A stretch of 37,610 nt of DNA from Proteiniphilum sp. UBA1403 (GCA_002305715.1 DBQD01000071.1:1-37610), one strand, 5' to 3'; counted from the first letter of the stretch, positions 1 to 9,054 are shown. Translations and numbers: made by a program. The notes: generated from the letters alone by a model not told the origin.

Positions 1-113
1 CTCCTTATACATATACGGAGGGATGCCAGCGAAGTATCCATCTCATGTTTTATGATGAGACGGCCTCTTTGTTATCCTAGTGGACAATCAGTAAATCTCG
101 TTTTTCTGTGTTA
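1..113. other. Left-edge intergenic segment, no gene seen
   Basis: This is the sequence downstream of the minus-strand DUF5695 gene. It holds two weak inverted repeats: bases 1-20 (arms with CTCC/GGAG, one internal mismatch, no real loop) and bases 41-60 (TCTCAT/ATGAGA around 8 nt). Neither is followed by a T tract on the minus strand, so I do not call a terminator. I see no coding sequence and no clear promoter. Confidence 0.5.
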
Positions 114-2816
114 TCAAATCTCTTCAATCCTGAACCGGAAAATGGGTGCTTTCTTTTTGGTTGTTTTCACAACAAAATAACCTCTTTCGTTCTTTGACAA
201 TCCGTTCTCCGATATGATTGTCTTTCCTTCGGGAACAGTGATTTCAAACTGGGAATCGCCACCAAACTCAATGGCGACCTCCTTGCTTGCCCTATTGTAA
301 TCAACTTTTTTGATTTCTCCTGTCACAGCGTTAATTCCCAGAGCCTCAGGTGCGATAAAGACCCTGCTTTTTGCGGCTGTGGTTACCTCTGTTTTTATCC
401 AGTCACCCTCCTTGCTGATGTTCCCACTAAAGGCAATCCACCCAAACTCGGGGTGATTATAAATGTAGGTAGAGGCGTTTACTGCGTATCCATAAAAACC
501 GCTTCCGTAGTCACCGGCATATCCGTCTATCTCAAGCGTGGAGGGATATGAATGAAAGGCAGCCGGACCAAATCCATCCTGGGTTATATTGGCCAAAGGC
601 CCCATAGATCCGGCATGACCCACACGCAGAAGATAGAAGTCATCGGGGTTCTCGCGATAGGCAGCCAGTACGGGAATTGAATTCAGGCCCGAACCATAAT
701 GATGCAGTTGTCTTTCAATTCTGGCCAGTTTTCCTCCATATACAAAATCCCAGTATCTGCGTGCACTGCCGTTATATCCCCAGTGGGGCAGTGTTGGCAT
801 ATAAGCAAGCACCGCATTGAGGGTTACATCTGCTTTATCTGCATAACCAAAGTAGGAGGTCCACATATACACCTCTTCCTGTCCGGTTGAGTCCCAGGGC
901 ATTTCACTACCAAAAGGATAATCCAGCGAATTCCAGTGATCGGCTCGTTTTTTCATCTCTGCTTCCAGGTTGGAAGCCATTTCGGTGAAACCTTCGCGTT
1001 TCAGATCCAGTAAAATATAGAGAAAAACCGAACCCTCCATCTGACCGAACTGGGCATACCAGGGAGCTAGTTTTACCATGGCGATGGAGGTGTGGTAAGC
1101 ATTTTCCAGACTGAGTTTCCAGTCAATTTCATCGTATCCTCGGTTTCTTCCGAGATGGTACATGACCCAGTGAGCAGCAGCCACGTGGGGATAATTGTAA
1201 GAGCGACCAAGATCCTGTGCGTTCTCCAGCGACCAGGCTTCCCAGCCCCTGAACTGAATGGAGTCGCAGTAGGTACCTTCCGGCATCAACTCTGGCTCAT
1301 AATAAAAAAGACTTTTTCTCACCCCATATTTTGTTGAGTCCGCATCCTTTTGTATCCCGCCCCACAACGTTTCATTCAGAAAACGTTTCAATTTCGCCAC
1401 TTCCTTCTTTTCCGGCTGCACCATCTGTTTCATGATAGCTGCCAGCCAGCTTCCGGCACCTGCTTCATCGCTCAATCCCACGAACCAGGAACGGCGCTCC
1501 TGGGTAAGGATCTTTTTCCGGTCGTAATCGTAGTTCATCACAGAGGGAGAACGACCAAAAGGATCTTTGCTATTTTCATACCATTGAGCCGTGGTGAGGA
1601 AGTTGCCCAAGTCTCTTACCACCTGCTCCTGCGATTTGATTACCTTGTAGTGGATGGTTTGCAAGGTGTTGTCTTCATACAACAGCGAGATTCGGGCTCT
1701 CCCCCACTCATTACCCCTGACCTCGAAGGACGACCATCCATTGGGTGTTTCTTCTTTTTGGGTAATGGTCAGCGCATTTTCGGGATAGACCGTAACTTTT
1801 GCAATCTTTTGTGGATATTTTACAAAGAGGTTGCTTTTCTCGTTCATCGGGAGAAGGTATCCCGGCAGACCCATGGCCACCGGTCTCGCTTCTTCAATCA
1901 GCTTGTCCTCAATTTCACGGATAGAAGGCGCCGTCACCAATTTAATTGCATAATCTTTTATTTCCCCAGGAGCAAGTATTGCTGAGGTAGGTTTGTTCCA
2001 GGGCTCTACCCCACTCCATTCCATTTCTGCGTTCGCTTTGCTGTGAATAAGCCATTCATGAAACCCTTCAAATATAACTCCTTTTGGCGTTGGATCGTCA
2101 TTCAACGGGTTATAGGCTTCAAATCCTGCATTTTGATGGGGAAGCACCAGCAGGCTTCCTCCTTTTCCATGGAGGCGGTTAACCTGAAGGTAGCCAGCAT
2201 CCTGCCCAATATAGGGATCGAAAAAGACATTGTTGTGATGTGCCTCATCGAGCGTCTTGCCTTCGAGGATATTGTTAAATATCAAAGGAATACCCAGCGA
2301 ACCGATCTCAACTGGAAAGGAGGAGCTGTTTATGATCTGAAAACGGAGCACCAGGTCGCCATTCTCTGTCTCCCAATATCTTTTTATGGTGACAGGAATG
2401 TTGGCGGGCAGGGTTGCCGTGAGGTCCGCGGCTGCCAGCATGTTTTCTTCTAAAGGGAGTTTTTTAACCGGCTGGCGTTTTGTGGCCGTTGAATAACGCG
2501 TCCAGCTGTTCTCACCCTCTTTTTTCAAGATGATATTGATGTCACCCAGATGATACAACCCATCTTTATCTCGTTGGTGAATCCGGTCACCCGGTGTATA
2601 ATCGAATGAGGTGTCGGCAAACGGTGATAATTGTTTCACCGTTTGGGATGCATTCACCAGGGTAAGCCGGAAAGATTTCGTGGTAAATTTCGATTCACCC
2701 TGATCCAGCCCTAGTGTGGACGGTCTCTCTGCAATTCGCTCCCATGGGGATTGTGCGTTTACCGTGGAAAGAACTAAAAAAGATAGTAGTATGCCAAATA
2801 TTGTCGTACGTCTCAT
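114..2816 (-). CDS. Secreted DUF5695-like protein, putative glycan-active enzyme
   Basis: A 900-residue protein with a clear Sec signal peptide (positive MRRTT start, hydrophobic stretch, cleavage expected after residue 21 in VNAQ). It lacks a lipobox, so it is probably periplasmic or secreted. The N-terminal third looks beta-rich. The region from about 400 to 780 is very rich in Trp, Tyr and Asp and resembles an alpha-helical barrel carbohydrate enzyme. Overall it matches my memory of the DUF5695 family, large secreted proteins found in Bacteroidetes and some fungi. I know no proven activity for that family. It is the last gene of the minus-strand PUL, 57 bp after the small metalloprotease gene, so a role on the same substrate is inferred. 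The start is an ATG at 2816. Family assignment is moderate; enzymatic function is a guess. Confidence 0.6.
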   Translation of the reverse strand: MRRTTIFGILLSFLVLSTVNAQSPWERIAERPSTLGLDQGESKFTTKSFRLTLVNASQTVKQLSPFADTSFDYTPGDRIHQRDKDGLYHLGDINIILKKEGENSWTRYSTATKRQPVKKLPLEENMLAAADLTATLPANIPVTIKRYWETENGDLVLRFQIINSSSFPVEIGSLGIPLIFNNILEGKTLDEAHHNNVFFDPYIGQDAGYLQVNRLHGKGGSLLVLPHQNAGFEAYNPLNDDPTPKGVIFEGFHEWLIHSKANAEMEWSGVEPWNKPTSAILAPGEIKDYAIKLVTAPSIREIEDKLIEEARPVAMGLPGYLLPMNEKSNLFVKYPQKIAKVTVYPENALTITQKEETPNGWSSFEVRGNEWGRARISLLYEDNTLQTIHYKVIKSQEQVVRDLGNFLTTAQWYENSKDPFGRSPSVMNYDYDRKKILTQERRSWFVGLSDEAGAGSWLAAIMKQMVQPEKKEVAKLKRFLNETLWGGIQKDADSTKYGVRKSLFYYEPELMPEGTYCDSIQFRGWEAWSLENAQDLGRSYNYPHVAAAHWVMYHLGRNRGYDEIDWKLSLENAYHTSIAMVKLAPWYAQFGQMEGSVFLYILLDLKREGFTEMASNLEAEMKKRADHWNSLDYPFGSEMPWDSTGQEEVYMWTSYFGYADKADVTLNAVLAYMPTLPHWGYNGSARRYWDFVYGGKLARIERQLHHYGSGLNSIPVLAAYRENPDDFYLLRVGHAGSMGPLANITQDGFGPAAFHSYPSTLEIDGYAGDYGSGFYGYAVNASTYIYNHPEFGWIAFSGNISKEGDWIKTEVTTAAKSRVFIAPEALGINAVTGEIKKVDYNRASKEVAIEFGGDSQFEITVPEGKTIISENGLSKNERGYFVVKTTKKKAPIFRFRIEEI

Positions 2817-2873
2817 TATAAAGTTATTAAGTGGTTAGGTTCAACATTTCGAAGTTTCGGGTTTATGAGGTTT

Positions 2874-3737
2874 TCATATCTCACAGGGATAGAGATTGAG
2901 CATAGCATGCCGGCTGACGGTTTCATCGGTTTCCGGGAAATAATCCGAAATAATTTCATACAATCCGGGATCGTATCTTTTCAATTCTTCCCGGGTATTC
3001 ACTTTGTTATGCTTTCCATCTCCTTTGTCTTTGTCTACCTCTGCATTGATATTAAACCAGTTCTGTACTCCTTCTGCCCAATATTCGGCGATGTCGGTTG
3101 CTGCGTAGGTATTAAACCAACGACCTTGCGCGATAGCATGCTCCAGTGCAGCCTGCAGACGATTTTCAAAATCGGGATCTACCGGCGCAATGCCCACAAA
3201 GTGAATGGTATGCGCAAATTCGTGAATCAGAATATCTTCGGCGTGGTATTTATCGATCTGATAGGCGAGGATATTCTCCTCCGCACAGGTAGTCAGTGGC
3301 AACTCCAAGGTTCCTCCCAGTCCTCTTGCCCTTACATCCCAGTTGAGTGTGGTATCGTTTACCAGGTACGCATGTTCCGGAATATCTGTTGTCCCTTCAT
3401 AGCGTGCCATGATCCCAATGCGGGTGTCACGACTGGTCATCGATTCCAGCACATTCTCCGGCAACAAGTCGGTCAGTGCTTTTACTGTGATATAAGCTGC
3501 ATGGAAGCAGGAGTCGGGCACCCTCCATGAGCTGATCACATGTATCCCGTTCACAAGCATATACTTCTGGTAAAAAGGATCCAGCTCCAGATGATCCGGT
3601 GGAACAGTTATTGCCGGTTTATTCACAAATTGAATCAACGTAGTTGTTTCTTTTGTCTCTTCATTTACGCTGCTTCCTTTTTGCACGCAGCCTGTCACTA
3701 GCAGGAGAATGCAACTAAATATCACAATTCGGTTCAT
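2874..3737 (-). CDS. Small HExxH zinc metallopeptidase lipoprotein
   Basis: A 287-residue protein with a lipoprotein signal peptide (lipobox VTGC, Cys17), so it is expected to be membrane-anchored, probably on the outer membrane. Residues 172-176 read HEFAH, the zinc-binding HExxH motif. About 40 residues on comes NTYAATDIAEYWAEG (209-223), which offers Tyr211 and Glu218 or Glu222 as stabilising residue and third zinc ligand, a gluzincin arrangement. The layout resembles the anthrax lethal factor-like (ATLF) fold that also includes clostridial Pro-Pro endopeptidases, but I cannot show homology. It lies 27 bp downstream of the GH43 gene and 57 bp upstream of the DUF5695 gene, clearly in the same transcription unit. 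Peptidase activity is well supported; specificity is unknown. Confidence 0.7.
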   Translation of the reverse strand: MNRIVIFSCILLLVTGCVQKGSSVNEETKETTTLIQFVNKPAITVPPDHLELDPFYQKYMLVNGIHVISSWRVPDSCFHAAYITVKALTDLLPENVLESMTSRDTRIGIMARYEGTTDIPEHAYLVNDTTLNWDVRARGLGGTLELPLTTCAEENILAYQIDKYHAEDILIHEFAHTIHFVGIAPVDPDFENRLQAALEHAIAQGRWFNTYAATDIAEYWAEGVQNWFNINAEVDKDKGDGKHNKVNTREELKRYDPGLYEIISDYFPETDETVSRHAMLNLYPCEI

Positions 3738-3764
3738 ACGTTTATTTTTATAAAGTTACTCATT

Positions 3765-5921
3765 TTATTGCTGTTCCGAAAAGTCAGGAGTACTTTCAGT
3801 CATGATTTCCTGAATCTGTTCATGTGTGGAGAAACCATCATACAGCCTCGCGTCGGCAATAGAACCGATGAAGTTTTCCTGCTGCATTCCGGAAGCGCCG
3901 ACCATGATCTGGTCCGCCTCCACAAAAAGCATCAACGGAAACTGCCTGTCAAGCGCCCCATTCACATAGACATATTCACACATACCATCAAAAGTTACCG
4001 CCAGGTGGTGCCACTTGCCAGCCTCCGGGACTTTATTGAAAGCCACGTCCACGTAGCCGTCGCCATGTGCCACAGCTCCGTAAGGTCCTGTACCATACAT
4101 CATGGCAGCATAGGAGGCCTGTAACATATTGCGCCTTGAATTCCATGAGACAAGACATTCACCCACACCCACTTCGGGATTGTATACCCATGCTGAAACG
4201 GTATAGGGTGCATTCCAATGGAGTGATCGGGGTGCTTTTTCAGAGAGTGTCAGGAAACTATTGCCATCTAGAACGACCGATTTCACCCCTTCGGTAAGAG
4301 CAATCACCGGCTTCCCTGTCGCGAAAAAGGAGCCTCCCAGTTCACCACTGTTCGCGACGGAACTGTTTATCTTACCTGTCGGAATATCGTCCAGGTTGAG
4401 GTGTGCAAGCAACATTCTTTCGCCCACGCTGCTACCGGGTCCCTCTTCTACTTCCTGATTCCTGTAGGGAGGTACCTCGAACAGCCTATCGTACACCTTC
4501 ACATTCCAGATAGCAGCATACTGGCCAGTTTTTTCTGTTCCGGTAACGGTAATCCGAAGATATCGGGCTTCCATATCGCCATCGTCGATCATGGGGGAAC
4601 CGCTTCTCCGGTTGGATGTTTTGTCAGAAAAAAGATGCCAGTGGAGACTATCGGAGGAGGCCTCCCATTTGTACTGATAATAAAAAGTGGGATACTCAAA
4701 CTGGGTCATGATCCGTCTGATCCGTTGTTTTTTACCCAGATCAATGGTCAACGTTTGTGGCATTGTGCCATCTCCGGCTTTCCACAAGGTGCCGTTGTTG
4801 TCGTCGGTGGCATAAGCTGGCAGATAAGCGTGATCCACTCCATCCGGCTCGAAAGGTGTGGGAAGGGAAGAGAGATGATAAAAAGAAGAAGCTGATGCTT
4901 TCGCCTTCAAAGCCAGGTTTCTGTGTGGAATGCTATTGTCAGCCAGAAAACCAATCCCTCTGTGGGTTGGTGTAATAGTCGCTATGGTGGTGTCGTTGAT
5001 GAAATGAAGAGGATCTGCACAAACCTGCCGAAACTCACCTCCCGAGCTGTGGGGGTTGTCGTGCCGGTGATATAGAATATAGTAATTCCCCTTTTCTTCG
5101 ATGACCGAGTTATGCCCCGGGCTGTCAATCTTACCATCGGCAGTACCGGAAAGAATGGGATTGTTATTACCGTAATGATACGGGCCATAGAGGCTATCGG
5201 CCCAGGCATAATGCACGGCATAACTGCTTAGCCGGCAATCGCCGGAGGAGTACATCATGATCCAGCGATTGTTTCGCCTGAGCGGGTAAGCAGCCTCAAA
5301 TACTTCGGGAAGCTGAGACAATGGGATTATTCCTTCTTTTTCTATTGACAGGTCAACCGGGTTCAAGGTGGCCCATCCGAGCCCGCCGAAGGTTGTACAC
5401 CATGTCCCGAACCAGGCCGACAGTTTCCCCTCATCGTCTTCCAAAAACTGTGCATCCAGAGCAGGGAGATGCTCTTTACCGGTACCTACTGGTATCACCG
5501 GCAATCCGTCTTTGAGTGGAGTCCACGGTCCCATGGGCCTGTCAGACACATATCCGTATATATTGCATCCAAACTGACAGTTTCCCATGAAGTAATAATA
5601 TCGTCCGTCCGCACCTTCTATCACATCGGGAGCCCAGCAGTTGGTCAGTCCTTGCGGAAGCTCAATCTCCATCTCATAGTTGTACCAGTTTACAAAGTCC
5701 TTGCTGATCCACACCTGTGGTTCTCCCGACGCCAGTTTGATACCATCGGTTGTGGCGTAAATATAATAGGTATCTCCAAATTTCTTTATGGTTGGATCGG
5801 CAAAATAACCAGGCAGCAGTGGATTACCGGCACCAGGTGAGTTAAACTGTATTTCTTTCTCGCTGGTGCATGAAAAAATAATTATTCCTGACAGCAGGAT
5901 AAAAAGCTTTTTTATTTTCAT
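3765..5921 (-). CDS. GH43 family glycoside hydrolase lipoprotein with F5/8C and LamG modules
   Basis: The start chosen is the ATG at 5921, which gives a compact lipoprotein signal (MKIKK, hydrophobic core, IIFSC with Cys18). The frame stays open upstream to a TTG at 5972, with ATGs at 5939 and 5951. Residues 30-330 are a five-bladed GH43 domain: ADPT (Asp42, catalytic base), CWAPD, LDAQ (Asp156, pKa modulator) and VFEAAY (Glu209, acid). A discoidin/F5-8C (CBM32-like) module follows at about 335-480, then a LamG/concanavalin-like module at about 500-710. GH43 enzymes are mostly alpha-L-arabinofuranosidases, beta-xylosidases or exo-beta-1,3-galactanases; I cannot assign the subfamily. It sits between the two metalloprotease genes. 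The two binding modules suggest action on an insoluble or complex glycan at the cell surface. Confidence 0.88.
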   Translation of the reverse strand: MKIKKLFILLSGIIIFSCTSEKEIQFNSPGAGNPLLPGYFADPTIKKFGDTYYIYATTDGIKLASGEPQVWISKDFVNWYNYEMEIELPQGLTNCWAPDVIEGADGRYYYFMGNCQFGCNIYGYVSDRPMGPWTPLKDGLPVIPVGTGKEHLPALDAQFLEDDEGKLSAWFGTWCTTFGGLGWATLNPVDLSIEKEGIIPLSQLPEVFEAAYPLRRNNRWIMMYSSGDCRLSSYAVHYAWADSLYGPYHYGNNNPILSGTADGKIDSPGHNSVIEEKGNYYILYHRHDNPHSSGGEFRQVCADPLHFINDTTIATITPTHRGIGFLADNSIPHRNLALKAKASASSFYHLSSLPTPFEPDGVDHAYLPAYATDDNNGTLWKAGDGTMPQTLTIDLGKKQRIRRIMTQFEYPTFYYQYKWEASSDSLHWHLFSDKTSNRRSGSPMIDDGDMEARYLRITVTGTEKTGQYAAIWNVKVYDRLFEVPPYRNQEVEEGPGSSVGERMLLAHLNLDDIPTGKINSSVANSGELGGSFFATGKPVIALTEGVKSVVLDGNSFLTLSEKAPRSLHWNAPYTVSAWVYNPEVGVGECLVSWNSRRNMLQASYAAMMYGTGPYGAVAHGDGYVDVAFNKVPEAGKWHHLAVTFDGMCEYVYVNGALDRQFPLMLFVEADQIMVGASGMQQENFIGSIADARLYDGFSTHEQIQEIMTESTPDFSEQQ

Positions 5922-5981
5922 TTTTTTCTTGTTATTCATCAGGAATATCATTTTTAGTTTTATAACTTGCAATTAAACCGA

Positions 5982-7991
5982 TTATGTGATGGTTACATTA
6001 AATTGCAAAGTCGCTTTGTATTGTTTACCCTCATTTGTATATATCAGAGTCACTTGCATCACGAATTGATCCCCTTTTTTGCACTTTCCTGGATACTGGC
6101 CAATGGAGAAAATAAAACTGGAAGGTGTGAACTCGACAAAGAGCATACTCTCATTACCCCATCCCACGACTCCGCCACTTTTGTTAAACCAGAAGCCATG
6201 ACCGTTGGCGGTAGTTTGATAATTCAGACCGCCTCCCGGTTCAACGGCCGCAAAGGCTATTTTACCTTCTTCAGGCTCTTGTTTTGGATTTAGCATGATA
6301 CCACTCATGTTGGCAGGTTGCATCACAAATGCGCGTGCTAATTTAGCCAAATCACCATTATCTGCAAGGTTAACCACTCTTCCGGAATAGGAAGCCGGAT
6401 CGGCAGGAAAACTCACATTATATGTGAGCGTAATATCCTGTGGCGTTGTTCCTGGATCTATCGTTATATTTCCGAGGATATCAGTCCCCTCAAATTTTAT
6501 CCGGTATGGCCACTGGTCGTCGTTTAACTCATTCTCATCCCATGCATGGGAACGATAGGATGTGGGCGCACCCAAAACGACAAACCATATTTTCTTACAA
6601 TTATGTGGCACGACAAGCTCTGTCTTACCCTTGGGAGCATCATTCATCTCCCCATATATCCTTTTTCCATCTGCCAGCAGGGCCACATACCCATAGCGCC
6701 AACCGGCTCTGGAAAGATCCGATTGATTGTATGTTCTCACTTTTATTGTCTGCTCTCCCTGGCGTGCCTCTCCTGGGTCATCGGGAATCAGGAGTGACCC
6801 AGGCGCAATACCTTCAAAGGTTGTGGCAATGAGGGTGCCCGCTTCGGGCACATTGAGCGGAATCACATTATAACCGGTGGTACCGGGACAATGACTGTAT
6901 GCTACCTGATATCCGCCCTCAGCTGTGGTATATAACTTGTAGGCTTGTTTGCCAATATATGATTCACCCATGGAACGTATGGCATCGATATCCCAGGTCA
7001 CAAAACGAGTGGCGGCATCATACATCTCGGCATTCATCTGATCAACAGATAGTTTATGCAATCGAATATAAGCTTCCATCGGATCTTCTGGTTTCAAGGC
7101 CTCTCTCCACAATCTGCCGATAAAATCAATCCCATGTTTATCGGCCCAATAGTAATGAATAAAATAGCTGGCATAACGTTGCCACTCATGAAATATACTA
7201 CGATGGTAATTGTCGGCGTAAACCCTAAAATTTGGGGATTCGAACACTTCATGGGGATAGGATTGGAATGATTGCCATTGGGCTGTCTGTTCCCAGAAAC
7301 CATTTCCACCGTCACCCCCATATCCGTAGCGGAATCCTCTGGAGTAATCATTGGCGATTGTTCCTGTGGCCAGCAAATCGGCATAGACCTGATACTGGAA
7401 ACTGTGCCCGATCTCATGAGCGATGGTCGACCCCACCGGTTTGCAGGTGGCGGGACTCACCCAGAGGGCGCCAATCTGGTCGTCATATCCACTGCCATAT
7501 GCCATCCATTCCTCCTGATAATGAAGGTATATCTGCATTTTATACCTATTGAGGTTGGAACCGTTGTTTCCGGTATCAGCAAATTTAAGTTTCTCTACAT
7601 TTATTGTGTAAAATGACTCCGCTTTCGCAAGCAGATCACCGACATCCACCCGGAGCGATTCCGGCAGTGCCGATGCATTGGGATTATCGCCAAAGCCCTT
7701 CTCCCAGAAAACGATGAAATGATCCGACTGTCTGGATCTTACAAAAGTCCATCTGCTATCCCCCCTAAGCCAATCCATATTTTTGAACTCAGCGGGTTTG
7801 TATATTTTCTGGTAGTCCTGGATATCGGAAGGTTTGAGTACCACCACACCCTCATCATCAGGATTCTGGGGGTTTTCCGTTTCACCCGGATTTTCGGGTT
7901 CAAAAACCGGATCGTCGGATTTACACTGCCAGAGAAGGATGAAAAAACAAAATACAAGAAAGAGAAGGAGCTTTTTGCTAATTTTAAACAT
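5982..7991 (-). CDS. DUF6055-like HExxH metalloprotease lipoprotein with C-terminal DUF4859-like module
   Basis: A 669-residue lipoprotein (LLWQC, Cys23), followed by a Pro/Glu/Asn-rich linker (about 26-50) typical of surface-exposed Bacteroidetes lipoproteins. The peptidase region contains HEIGH at 192-196 (zinc ligands His192 and His196, general base Glu193). About 38 residues later comes GFWEQTAQW, whose Glu234 is the likely third ligand. This combination is what I remember of the DUF6055 family. Residues about 540-669 form a beta-rich module with the same GFWFNKSGGVVGWGN type of motif as the two domains of the neighbouring lipoprotein, consistent with DUF4859. The gene lies 67 bp after that lipoprotein gene, separated by a strong hairpin. 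Metallopeptidase class is well supported; family names are from memory and the substrate is unknown. Confidence 0.72.
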   Translation of the reverse strand: MFKISKKLLLFLVFCFFILLWQCKSDDPVFEPENPGETENPQNPDDEGVVVLKPSDIQDYQKIYKPAEFKNMDWLRGDSRWTFVRSRQSDHFIVFWEKGFGDNPNASALPESLRVDVGDLLAKAESFYTINVEKLKFADTGNNGSNLNRYKMQIYLHYQEEWMAYGSGYDDQIGALWVSPATCKPVGSTIAHEIGHSFQYQVYADLLATGTIANDYSRGFRYGYGGDGGNGFWEQTAQWQSFQSYPHEVFESPNFRVYADNYHRSIFHEWQRYASYFIHYYWADKHGIDFIGRLWREALKPEDPMEAYIRLHKLSVDQMNAEMYDAATRFVTWDIDAIRSMGESYIGKQAYKLYTTAEGGYQVAYSHCPGTTGYNVIPLNVPEAGTLIATTFEGIAPGSLLIPDDPGEARQGEQTIKVRTYNQSDLSRAGWRYGYVALLADGKRIYGEMNDAPKGKTELVVPHNCKKIWFVVLGAPTSYRSHAWDENELNDDQWPYRIKFEGTDILGNITIDPGTTPQDITLTYNVSFPADPASYSGRVVNLADNGDLAKLARAFVMQPANMSGIMLNPKQEPEEGKIAFAAVEPGGGLNYQTTANGHGFWFNKSGGVVGWGNESMLFVEFTPSSFIFSIGQYPGKCKKGDQFVMQVTLIYTNEGKQYKATLQFNVTIT

Positions 7992-8010
7992 CGTTCGTGT
8001 GTAATAAACG

Positions 8011-8046
8011 AAGGGGGATATCTTCTATAAAGAACATATCCCCCTT
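8011..8046 (-). terminator. Strong hairpin between the SusCD-DUF4859 genes and downstream enzymes
   Basis: A perfect 11-bp stem (AAGGGGGATAT at 8011-8021 and ATATCCCCCTT at 8036-8046) encloses a C/C mismatch and a second 4-bp stem (TTCT/AGAA) with an ATAA loop. It lies just after the stop of the DUF4859 lipoprotein gene and before the start of the metalloprotease gene. On the minus strand the stem is followed by CGTTTATT, only moderately U-rich, so it may be a partial terminator or an RNA-stabilising 3' structure rather than a full stop. On the plus strand five Ts follow, but no plus-strand gene precedes it. Confidence 0.6.
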
Positions 8047-8058
8047 TTTAACAATAAA

Positions 8059-9054
8059 TTAAGCCAGTGTAACCGTTAACATAAAGCGGAAGAAATAAGC
8101 GGTGTTCACTTTATCTCGATATCCGATACTGATGTTGTATTTATTGCCAGCAGCCAGTCCTGGTGCCCGTCCAACATATAACATCTTGTCAGCTGCTGCC
8201 AGTTCGGCATACAAGGTAAAGTCGGTGGCTCCCCAGTTACATACAGCCCCCGTGCTGGTCATCCAGTAACCTGGTGCGTTGGCCGTATAACCGCTGGTTT
8301 CATCCCATACACCCTGTGCATTCACCGAGTACATGCGGATGGTACCCCCAAAGGTATCAATATTTGCGAGAAACTCCTCGAGTGTCATATCCATACAAGC
8401 AGCTATGGTCTCTTTGTATTTGTTCAGGTCAATTCCGAAAGAGTTATAGTCGCCTGCGGGAATCGTTACGTTCAACATCACAATCGAAGGATCGGTGTAT
8501 GAAGTCTGAAAAGCAAAACGTACATAGTCGTCGTAATCGGTACCGTTCACAGCAAATCCGACATTGAAACCGACCGATGTGCCAACCGCAATATCCTCGA
8601 TGGGATAAACTGTCAGTGTTTTATTGCCTGCATTGAGTTCGATGCTGACCGTTTTGGATGCATCCGACTCTTTGGCTACACCTCCTGCCGAATTGTAATA
8701 CCATCCTGTACTACCTTTGGTCTTTTCCGCTTTGTTCCAATGATTGCGGGTGGTGTTGATGTTGTAAAAGACCACTGATCCATTTTGCAATCCACTGATC
8801 GCCTGATCAACCGTCAAACCCATCTTTTCCTGAAAGAGTTCGTTGTAATCCGCCAGGTTAATCACATAGGGTTCGAGCCTCTCCACCGCAAATTCGATAT
8901 TCGTAGTGACGGTTGCCGCCTGATCTACTCGCAAATAGGGGTTTTCATCCTCACCATATATATGTTTGCTGGTGGCATCCTCGTAGCTGTCGCTGCAGGC
9001 TGCAAACAGACAGCAAACAGATAGGATTAAAGCATATATGATATATTTCTTCAT
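8059..9054 (-). CDS. Tandem DUF4859-like lipoprotein, probable surface glycan-binding protein
   Basis: A 331-residue lipoprotein (signal ending LFAACS, lipobox Cys20) directly after susD, the place where PULs usually encode SusE/SusF-like surface glycan-binding proteins. After a short linker it carries two beta-rich repeats of about 140 residues (roughly 45-185 and 190-331). They share motifs: GWYYNSAGGVAKES in the first and GYWMTSTGAVCNWG in the second, each followed by alternating beta strands. A third copy of this module ends the metalloprotease encoded next. I identify the repeat as DUF4859 from memory. A binding role is inferred from position, lipidation and the absence of catalytic motifs. 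The gap from susD is 33 bp, and the gene is followed by a strong hairpin. Confidence 0.7.
   Translation of the reverse strand: MKKYIIYALILSVCCLFAACSDSYEDATSKHIYGEDENPYLRVDQAATVTTNIEFAVERLEPYVINLADYNELFQEKMGLTVDQAISGLQNGSVVFYNINTTRNHWNKAEKTKGSTGWYYNSAGGVAKESDASKTVSIELNAGNKTLTVYPIEDIAVGTSVGFNVGFAVNGTDYDDYVRFAFQTSYTDPSIVMLNVTIPAGDYNSFGIDLNKYKETIAACMDMTLEEFLANIDTFGGTIRMYSVNAQGVWDETSGYTANAPGYWMTSTGAVCNWGATDFTLYAELAAADKMLYVGRAPGLAAGNKYNISIGYRDKVNTAYFFRFMLTVTLA

Noticed and set aside
1..60. Two small hairpins at the left edge
   Set aside because: Stems are short or mismatched and lack T tracts in the direction of the upstream gene.
2817..3760. The same TATAAAGTTA stretch before both the DUF5695 gene and the small metallopeptidase gene
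   Set aside because: The minus-strand form (TAACTTTATA) is one base off the -7 consensus and too close to the start codons to serve as promoter; probably AT-rich coincidence.
5967..6008. Inverted repeat TTGCAATT/AATTGCAA around the end of the metalloprotease gene
   Set aside because: Its 26-bp loop has only a short inner pairing and no T tract follows, and it includes coding sequence, so a terminator call is not justified.
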